A DNA stretch of 64,000 nt from Vitrella brassicaformis (taxonomy: Eukaryota; Sar; Vitrellaceae): the NCBI GenBank assembly GCA_001179505.1, contig CDMY01000336.1, forward strand, positions 124,001 through 188,000, given 5' to 3'. Of the stretch, positions 56,301 to 64,000 are shown in pieces; the first letter of the stretch is position 1, and every line of letters starts with the position of its first letter. The translations under genes were made by a program, and so were the position numbers. Below the pieces are notes generated by a model. That model worked only from the letters and a program-made list of their open reading frames with translations, was not told the origin of the DNA and did no database searches.

Positions 56301-58420
56301 GCAAACCGGCCGGGGCGCTGGGCTCCGGTGATGCGGCCATCTGGTCGGCCGGATCCTGCTCCTGCTCCTGCTGCTGCTGCTGCTGCTGGGTGTCGGGTGC
56401 GATGAAGTGGCCCTGCCCCTCCGCCTCTGGCTGCTGCTCCTGCTGGTGCTGCTGCTGCTCTGTGTCCCGGTCCATGCCTTGGTCGGGGGAAGGTTGCCGC
56501 TGCGGGACCGTGGGACTGGCGCTGCTGTTGATGATGTGGTCGATGTGGATCTGCACCGCCACATCCCACACACCAAACAGGTGGGCGCACTGCAGCAGCT
56601 GAGGGATCGACGCACGGCGCAAGTCCAGGCCCTGGAGGCCGGCCTGCTGCATCATGACGTCGGTCTCTGCCCGATGGGTCTGGCGGTGCTCGCGTATGAG
56701 CTGCAGCAGCCTCGCGCGGCCCTTGTTGCCGATTCGCAGAGTCATGCCCTGGGTGTAGGGGATGTCGCTGGGAGAGAGGTTGCAGGGCACCGACGACGAC
56801 AGCTCCTCACTGACCCGCTCCTCCCCCGCCCCTCCGCACACTTGCATGGCCTTGTCCAGCCCACAGAAGGCCGGCGGCTGCCCCTCCATGGCAACGGGGA
56901 ATGACGCACCGGGCGGGCTGGCCATTGCCGTTGCTGCATCAGTCGCCATGGGTTGTGGGGGTGGGCCCATCCATTCTGACGGCGGTGCTGGTGCCGCATC
57001 GCCCGCCTCGGAAGCAGGGTCGCTCGGGACAGGAACCGATGCAGGCGCCACCCCGCACATGCGGCCGTATGACTCACCCGGAATGCCCGACATCAGCGGC
57101 ACACCCATCGCTGTGGGAGTATTGCACGACGGCACCGCAAGCAGCTGGCTCGGGTCGTCTCCCCCCACCAGCGTGTTGCTCTCACTGCCCTCAGCCCTCG
57201 ATGGCGATTTGTCGGTCGTCGAGCGCGCTGGCGGTTTGGTGCGCTGCTTTGCCCGTGGCGGCCTATGTCGTGGCTTGGCTGGCTGTGGAACGGGCAGCTC
57301 TGCGGGCTCCTGGGGAGGTGTGGGGACCGGGGGGATGAGGGTGCCGTCGGGCATGGGCTTGCCCGTCGTGACGGCGGTGCCTCGCGCTGTGAAGTACTGC
57401 TGGCAGATCTCCATCCAGTCGGGGGACGTCTGCCACATCTGAGAGAAGAGAAGATCCACACACACAGCATCATGAGAATGAGGCAGGGAGGGACATGTGT
57501 GTGTGTGTGTGTCTGTGTGTGACCTGGAATCCTGTGAAGTTGAGGGCCTGTTTGGTGTGTTTGTTCTGCTTGACCCCTTGGTGGTTGTTGACGTATGCCG
57601 CACAGACCTCAGGAAACTGACCGAAACACCGCGTCAGCGCCAGGATGAGGGCACTGACCTGCTCCCAGTATCCCGTCCCCCACAGACACCGCACGTCGGC
57701 CACACGCTCGCCCTGCCACTCAATCACCTCCACCAGACACCCGCCCACCACATCCCTCTCCTCCCGTCCTGGCGGCTTCCTCTCCTGTTTGTGGCTGACG
57801 GCTGGGGATGGGGAGGGGTCCGTGTCGGTGTGTCGGGGGGAGGGGGACGGCGAGGGCGAGGGAGAGATGGGGGTCTCCTCCTCGAGCAGCACGATGACGC
57901 CCTCCATGTGTTCACACATCTCGGGCTTGCGCATGTCCGCAATGCTACCAAGCAGACAGACAACCATAGCACACAGAGAGGACGGACGGACAGCCGATGA
58001 ATCAATCCGTTGTTTGTTCCCCTTCTCCCTTCCTGTTCCGTCAGCCTCTTACGCGTATATGAGCTGCACCGGCACGACCCTGCCCCTCCGCTGGAGAATG
58101 GTCAGCAGCCTCTCGGCAAACTGGGGGTTAGGCGCCGGCTCGATGACGGGCAGCAGGTCGTGCTGCTTGGCCAGCCGAATCATCTTGTGGTACGCCGAGA
58201 GCAACTCCTGGTAGTCATCCGGCCGCTGGTAGGTGGCCTTCATCAGGGGGTCGGTCGCCACAAAGGCGCGAGGGGGAGCGGGCGGGGGGCCCTTGCGCTT
58301 CCTGCCGCTGCGAGTCGACGGGCCGTCGTAGTAGATGACGTCGTTCTCTGAGGTCTTGTCGCTGTCATTCTCGAGACCAGCGTAGTCCATTCTCTTCTTC
58401 TCACGCATGTGGTACGCCAT
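53396..58420 (-). CDS. PhyH-like 2-oxoglutarate/Fe(II) dioxygenase with long Q-rich N-terminal region
   Basis: The gene starts at ATG 58420 (MAYHMREKKRMD). Exon 1 (58420 to about 58052) and the next (to about 57525) encode basic and acidic disordered segments plus a folded part (CLVEVIEWQGERVADVRCLW). The exon 57440-55724 is Pro/Gln-rich, with polyglutamine near 56370 and a bipartite basic signal (WSRRKRRRAEE). Shorter exons lead to the catalytic domain: 54877-54805 holds the iron motif QKYHNDYF (His-x-Asp); 54494-54421 holds GFVPLVDITETNSGTEF; 54328-54237 holds VILMDNLTRHRGTRH with the distal histidine; 54136-53396 holds the arginine in WRPLIYLSF and an Ala/Gln-rich tail. The order fits phytanoyl-CoA-dioxygenase-like enzymes. 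The nuclear-type N-terminus suggests a protein or nucleic-acid substrate, which is inference. Confidence 0.7.
54498..54528. repeat. (CA)n microsatellite in a dioxygenase-gene intron
   Basis: On the coding strand it forms a TG run ending at the acceptor of the exon 54494-54421. Confidence 0.9.
56370..56392 (-). repeat. CAG repeat coding for polyglutamine
   Basis: Seven consecutive glutamine codons in the dioxygenase gene, with more Gln-rich sequence at 56430-56460. Confidence 0.85.
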
Positions 58421-58807
58421 GGTCCTCCAAGGTGGTGGTCCTCACCCCTAGGTCCTCACACCGATGGATAAGTGGAGGGCGAGAGGCAGCAAAACGGGAC
58501 ACCGGGGGGATCTTACGGTCACAGGGATGAGTCGAGGGGGGCGTGGGCTACACCGGCAGATGCCCTCTGGCCAGATGCATGAGTCGGGGGGCCGAAAGAG
58601 AGAGGGAGTTCGCTGATCTCGTCGTGAGAGTGGGGTGGGTCAACGACAGACCGGAATGACGTCCCAGACAACCCAAACGGAGCAACAGCTGCTCTGCATC
58701 GATATCAGCGCCCACATGCTTCCTCCGCCTCTCACGCAAGCTCGCAGGAGAATTTCCGCGAAAACTGTTCGCCCTAACCCAAGCATTCTTCAACGCAATC
58801 CAACTTG
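58421..58807. promoter_or_regulatory. Bidirectional control region, dioxygenase / SpoU methyltransferase
   Basis: No gene lies in these 387 bases between divergent starts. A GCGAGCT core is at 58739-58745. Confidence 0.4.
58739..58745 (-). promoter_or_regulatory. GCGAGCT promoter motif copy (dioxygenase / SpoU methyltransferase)
   Basis: The minus strand reads TCCTGCGAGCTTGCG, 62 bases before the methyltransferase ATG at 58808. Confidence 0.45.
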
Positions 58808-59890
58808 ATGGCGCTGTGGATGGTCCCCGCAATTCTTCCTGTTGCGCACGGATCTTCCTCAGTCGGCTTCATCCACCACAGCGGTCGGCCACGGCTGCAG
58901 AAGAGGTTAACAGCGCTTCAGCGTGCCAGGACCAGAAGGCGGCAGCGAGCCACCTTATCGGCGGACGAGAGCTGGGAAGGCTTCGAGTACGGCGAAACAA
59001 ACTGGTTCCTGGATGATGGCGGCTCTTCCGAGGTGGACAATGTTGCCGTATCGATGCATGACGAGCCACAGGGCTTCGATTACGAGTCAGCCGTGGAGGC
59101 GCTTTCACCTCTTGTGAGCCCAGATCGGCTGGAGCGCCTGCAGACCGTCATCAGGTGAGGGAAGGAGCTAGGCAGACATCAATCCCTGCCTCTGTGTGTG
59201 TGTGATGTGTCTGTCCATCTGCTGTCGTGCAGTCAGCGGACGAACCACTGCCAGTTCGTGTTTGAGGCGCCCACAAATCCCAACAACGTCTGGGCCTGCC
59301 TGAGGACTCTCGACTCATTCGGCATCCAGCACACGTCCGTCATCCGACGGCCGGGGGGATACGACCGCCAGAGAGACATCAACGGCAATATGAACGTCGC
59401 ACTTGGGTCCTCACAGTGGCTGAGCATGCAGGAGTTCCAGTCAGCCAGTGAGGCTATCGGCCAGCTGAAGGACCGGGGGGTGCGGGTCTACGCCTCTGAC
59501 CTGCAGGAGGACTCAACGGCCTTGACGTCGTTGGACGTTTCGCAGCCTTTTACGATTGTCCTGGGTAATGAGAGGACCGGCATCAGTGAGGAGATGCGGG
59601 GATTGGCCGACGAGACGTTCTTTGTGCCGATGCGGGGGTTCGCGGAGAGCTTCAATCTGTCTGTTGCGTGTGCCGTCACGTGTGCATATCTGTCGCAAAT
59701 GGGTGGGCTGAAGTGGGGGGACCTGAGTGAGGGGGAGAGGGCTGCGGTGATGACTGAGTGGCTGATGCGGTGTGTGCCGGGCAGCCAGCAAGTGCTCGAG
59801 AGGAAGGGCCTGCGTGTGCCTGAGAGGTTGAGAAGGACGCGGCAGAGGCTGTTGGGGTGTGAGGGCGTCAGGAAGAGACGCATAATGTGA
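58808..59890 (+). CDS. SpoU/TrmH-family RNA 2'-O-methyltransferase, organelle-targeted
   Basis: Two exons in phase (58808-59154 and 59233-59890) give 334 residues. The N-terminus has a short hydrophobic segment (MALWMVPAILPVAHG) and then a strongly basic stretch (LQKRLTALQRARTRRRQR), consistent with signal plus transit peptide. The SPOUT knot is clear: NPNNVWACLRTLDSFGI at the start of the domain, ITIVLGNE-like motif 2 (FTIVLGNERTGISEEM) and motif 3 (FFVPMRGFAESFNLSVACAV). The order and the C-terminal helices resemble TrmH, which methylates G18 of tRNA; an rRNA target is also possible. The enzyme acts with S-adenosylmethionine. Plastid location is inferred from the leader. Confidence 0.88.
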
Positions 59891-60602
59891 CCGTTTGACA
59901 TGTGATGTCACTTCATCGCATCGAAGGTGTGCCTCCACGCACACGCACACCCATAACTCTATCCATCCATCCATCCATGGCTCCATGGCTACAGGGCGGG
60001 CCTGTCCCCGCCCGCCACTAGTCAGTCAGTCAAGTCAGTCACCCCGCACACACATCGACTCGACGTAGGTACGCATATATCTTCTGTACGAGTAGTAAGG
60101 ATGTGTGACTCGACTGACTCGCCAAACTGAGGAAAAAAGCGCCGCCCAGACGTCCGTCCCCAGCACACGCATGCAGCCAGCAACGCAGCAAGGTCTAGCT
60201 ATCCACCGGAAGATTGAGCATCGACACCAGACAAATAGCGTGTGTATGGTATGCACGGGTCAGCCAGCCAGCCACGTAAAAACTGTGAACGCGGCGAGAG
60301 AATAGTGAGCCAGGGAGGATTCTGCCTGCCTGCCTGCCGGGCCGGGCGTCCGCGTTGGTGTGGGCAGGCACCGCACCCAGACAGGGGAGCAGGCAGGCGA
60401 GCGAAGAAAGCGACCGAGGTTAGTCATGAGTAAGTGGGTATACACAGACGGACGGCCACACGGGGCGGGGCGGGGGTGGGTAAGGGGTAATGCAGTCAAC
60501 GTGTGTGGGGGGAAGGGGGAATGCAGAAGAAAAGAGAGCCAAGATGAAAATGACCGACCGACCGACCGACCCGCTCCATTCCATTCCATTCCATCTCGTT
60601 CA
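59891..60602. other. Tail-to-tail spacer
   Basis: It contains ATCC, CCGA and GGGGC-type short repeats and no supported gene. Confidence 0.5.
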
Positions 60603-63600
60603 TCACCAGATGTCCTCCTCGAAACCCCAAACCTGCACACACACACACGCGACGGCCACACACCTTAGAAAGCACCTCAATGCGCCAGACGAGCAATCGT
60701 GTGGTACCTGGAATGTCTTGACGATGAAGTCCTCCGATGACGCCAGCACGGGGTTGTCGAAGGTGGCGCACGGAGACGACGATCCTGACCGATGCACAGA
60801 CAGACAGATGGCACATGTCCGAGCATGGGCATCGATCGCATCATGGCAGTCAATCTGTGCGTACTGGCTGACCTCTGAGGAACTCACTGTCCACAATCAA
60901 CGCGTAATGACCCCTGCACACACACACACACACACACACACATGCCATCTGGTCTCTCTGCTCCTTCTCCTTCATCGCTGTGGTATGGATGGCTGACTGA
61001 CCCGCCGCCCACAGCGATGATTTTGTCGTCTGAGAAAAGGAAGAAGTCGTTGCGGCCCGTCCAGAAGAAGGCACGGAGAGGCGGCAGGTGGCGGCGACCA
61101 ACAGACATCTTGGTGGTGGCACGCCGCGCCTCCAACGCATCGATCTCCTGCTCCTCCCCCGCCGCCCCAGCCCCCTCTGCCGCCTCTCCCGGTGCGCTGG
61201 ATGGCGCAGACATGGCCACCACTGCCGGCATGGACAGGTGCTTGTGGATGCTGCCGTGGTCGAGCTGGTGCTGCTGGTAGCTGTCCGTCGTGGGCGTCAG
61301 CTGCTGCTGCAGGTCGGCTGCATGCTCCTCGCGGAAGGTGAAGACGAACGTCTCGCCTGTGTGTGGAGCGCACAGACACAGGTGAAAGGGCATGTGAGCT
61401 AGCTGTGAGGTGGGGTGTGTGTGAGTGTGAAGGGGCTGCTCAGCTCACCCGTGCCGTAGTACTTGGACGCGTGGCGGAACGGCTCCGAACAGTACGCACC
61501 GAACACCTGAACCGGATGAGCGACACATCGACGAGTCCGTGTCTGTGTGTCGTCAGTGTGATTGACCTACCGTTCCGCCCATGTCCTCGATGAGCAGCAC
61601 ACACGGCCCCTTGTCCTCCAAATTGCGGTAAAACCTATGCACAGACACAACAGCACCATAGATGCATGTGTGTGATGACTGTCGACAAGGGTGTGGATGT
61701 GTGTGTGCGTACGTCTGCAGCGATATGCCTGAGAATTTGAGGCCGTACAGAAGCGACCACCGACGGAAGGCCAGCCGTGGGGGCAGGTTGGCGGAGATCT
61801 GATGCACGATATAAGGCGTCAGCAGCGACGCCGCATTCTCTGAACAAATGCGCAAACACGAGACAACGACCCCCAATCAAGACCCGGCTGCTTGTCTGGC
61901 TGCGTCATATATATACCTGGTACATCGAATCTGGTCAGTGCGGACATCTCTGACCTCACACTCGACCGGCGGCTGCCCTGGGCCTCCAGCGGCAGGTCGC
62001 TGTAGTCCACCACACCCTTGCCCTTCTTGACCACCGAATGGTGGCCCGTGTCGACATCATGCGACTGCGCCCTCACCGGCGCCCCCTGTGCGGAGGGGGC
62101 CTCGTGCCGCTGCTGCTGCTGCTGGCCCTCTTCCCGCTCCCGCTCTTGCTGTTCTTCGAGATCTCCGTCGCTCACTGCTCGGCTGATGGCCCTGCAACAA
62201 GCAAAGGGCGGGCGGCAGCTGCAGCTTAGGCGAGAGGCCCCTTGTTTGGCGTGATGGTGAGTAGATGGGGGTGGATGTTTGACATTATGGTGGGTGGGAG
62301 TGGGGGTGGGAGTGGCCCTGCCCTGCTTCACTTGAGACCTTTTTTGGTTCTCCTCCTCCTCCAGGCAGATCTCGTCCGACTCCACCGGGGGCAGCAGGTG
62401 GGCCAAGGGCAGGGGGCCGGAAAGGGACTGCCGGGTGGCTACAGGCAGACAGAGAGACGACGCACCAACAGTGAATGAATGGATGAATGGATCATGCGAG
62501 CATGACACACACGGACCGTGGGGGCCGCCTGGGGTACCTACCTAGCGATGCGAAGGGTATAGAGGTGAGAGTGAAGGTCTCAAGCGATGAGTCCTTCCCC
62601 TCCAGCGACTTCTGCGAAGAAAGATGCAACAAAACGCAGCCACACACATTAATACATTATTACGTGCCCGGGAACCCCCCTCTGTCTGTGAGTGCGTATT
62701 TGCTGACTGACTTGGCAGAGGTCGATGTAGTCGACCAGCCGCTGGGTGAGGGCGTGCAGCTTGTCCTTGTCCGGCAGCTGACACACACACAACCAACCAC
62801 CGTCCTCACAATAGGCGTGTGCATGATATCCTCTCCTCTCCCCTTCTCCTTCCCCTCTCACCCGAAACACAACATGGTGCGGCCCCCCCGGCCGCGGCGA
62901 TGTGGTGGTCGATTTGTCTGGCGTCTTGGACCCCATCGACAGGGGCGACAGGAACGACCCCGTCGTGTGACTCAGCCGCACCTTGAAGCTACCACCCAGT
63001 ATCCGCCCCACGCCACTCAGCCCCAGCCCCCCCAACCCACCCTCTTGCGCCGGCTCCTCCACACCCGACACAGCCACCGATGTGCGCGCAGACGGTTGCT
63101 CTGGTGCGCCACGCGTCTCGACCCCGTCCTTGAAGCTGACGCCTTTGGCGGATTTCGCCAGGTCTGTGTGTGGTGAGAGGGAGTCGGTGGGCTGCTCGAC
63201 GGAGGGTGTGAGGTCGATGGGCGGTGGTGGGAGGGGAGGGTGTGGGGACCTGTCACGGTCCCCCATGGCAGAGGTGCGGGAACGGCTGGGGACGGGGGAC
63301 ACAGACGCCCGCTCGCCACGCTGCCGGCGACTCGAGCTGCGACTCCGGCTGCGAGCACTGAGACATAGAGAGAGAGGAATAAGGAAAGAGGCAGTTGAGA
63401 ACCTGAGCCATGTGTGTGGGGGTAGGTAGACATTCTGCTGACTGACCTGCCGTCGAGTGTGCGCACGACAACGTGTAGGTAGTAGACCCGCTCAGTGGAT
63501 GGAGCCAAACCTGCAGCGACCACCAGATGGACACACGGCCAGCCAGAAGATTCTCCTGCGGCTCAGGTGTGTAAGTGAGGCTGTGGTGCAGCGCTGACTG

Positions 63601-63997
63601 ACCTTCCACTGCTCGTGCTTCCGACCTCGGGACACTGACGGCCCCGCACTCCAGTATGTCCCTCATGTCAATGTACACCTGAAAGGTACCGATCCCGCGA
63701 CTGGCAACGTGACCCGAGCGGGGATCTGACACGACACACAACATAACCACACACATGCATGTGCTTACCGCATGGCTATGACCATGAGCCGGCCGATGTG
63801 GCTGGCTGCTGTTGTTGGCTCACTCGCTCACCGGGTTCGAAAGTGACAGCAACTTTTGACACGGTGAGTATGCCAGGCACCTCTAGATCAGGGGTGCAGT
63901 ACAGCGCGCTCTCTGAGGTCACACACGCATGGAACACACACAGAGATACACCGAATGCAGCACCGTGGCTGGTTCCCTCACCCTTGGCTGCTTCCAT
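60603..63997 (-). CDS. GRAM-TLDc protein of the OXR1/NCOA7 type
   Basis: The visible start is ATG 63997 (MEAAKG, then a splice to ESALYCTPDL); earlier exons could lie beyond the window. The N-terminal exons (GILTVSKVAVTFEPG and a basic-rich continuation) look like a GRAM domain. A long Ser/Pro/Arg-rich linker follows (about 63350-62880), then helical and acidic segments. The C-terminal TLDc domain starts near 61855: YIVHQISANLPPRLAFRRWS, LLYGLKFSGISLQTFYRNL, CVLLIEDMGGTVFGAYCSE, ETFVFTF, FFWTGRNDFFLFSDDKIIAVGGGG, HYALIVDSEFLRG and a final CATFDNPVL with VWGFEEDIW. A charged loop with Glu/Ala/Gln interrupts it after ETFVFTF. TLDc proteins protect against oxidative stress and some bind the V-ATPase. 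The stop is at 60603. Confidence 0.82.
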
Positions 63998-64000
63998 GGT

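Noticed and set aside
60360-60996. Plus-strand frames opposite the end of the TLDc gene
   Set aside because: The minus strand encodes the conserved TLDc C-terminus, so these frames are shadows.
1-64000. tRNA and rRNA genes
   Set aside because: No cloverleaf with a proper T-loop (GTTCGAATC-like) or rRNA core sequence was found by eye; a covariance search could still reveal a divergent one.

Overview
The window is nuclear DNA of an intron-rich, GC-rich alveolate alga. My best guess is a chromerid close to Vitrella brassicaformis; this is inferred from gene content and style, and no database was searched. The signs are genes cut by 3 to 15 short GT-AG introns (mostly 60-150 bases, often with TG/CA microsatellites), several nucleus-encoded organelle proteins with a signal peptide followed by a basic Ser/Arg-rich transit-like segment (bL28, lipoyl synthase, a SpoU methyltransferase), and no operons, ribosome-binding sites or prophage features. 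Wherever I could follow exons, splice phases were checked by eye and the joined frame stays open.

Layout. 1-5685 (-): a large leucine-rich-repeat protein, cut by the left edge. 6661-10375 (-): a MYND-finger and cyclophilin-like protein with a 300-base assembly gap inside. 10500-11875 (+): organellar ribosomal protein bL28. 12224-13522 (+): a secreted esterase. 14471-15853 and 16558-17429 (-): two unknown proteins. 17647-19188 (+): a secreted cellobiose-2-epimerase-like protein. 22050-23968 (-): a PTB-like RRM protein whose tail runs into a frameshifted copy (21024-22290) of the F-box-like gene found intact at 40004-41654 (-). 24064-26446 (+): an LMBD1-like membrane protein. 27274-28225 (-): an ERG2/sigma-1 family protein. 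28322-31123 (+): a TPR protein. 31568-31929 (-): a small membrane protein. 32076-34938 (+): a cryptochrome/photolyase. 35269-35757 (-): a GSKIP-like protein. About 35934-38379 (+): a SUZ-domain protein. 42311-44191 (-): lipoyl synthase. 44498-45073 (+): a rhodanese. 45384-49252 (-): a long coiled-coil protein. 49539-51278 (+): an ankyrin protein. 53396-58420 (-): a PhyH-like dioxygenase with a long Q-rich N-terminus. 58808-59890 (+): a TrmH/SpoU methyltransferase. 60603-63997 (-): a GRAM-TLDc protein.

Organisation. Strands alternate almost strictly. Nine neighbour pairs start head to head, eight of them 95-390 bases apart, so most control regions must work in both directions. Many of these short regions share a GCGAGCT core (best form TGCGAGCTT), which I propose as a core promoter element. 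Genes meet tail to tail over repeat-rich spacers, two of which hold long imperfect hairpins of nearly equal size.

The genes are mostly housekeeping or single-function and form no one pathway. Three probably serve the plastid, two are secreted carbohydrate or ester-acting enzymes, and several act on RNA. The most unusual items are the shared promoter motif, the mosaic F-box-like paralogues with signs of recent gene conversion, the hairpins, and the dioxygenase and cyclophilin fusions.
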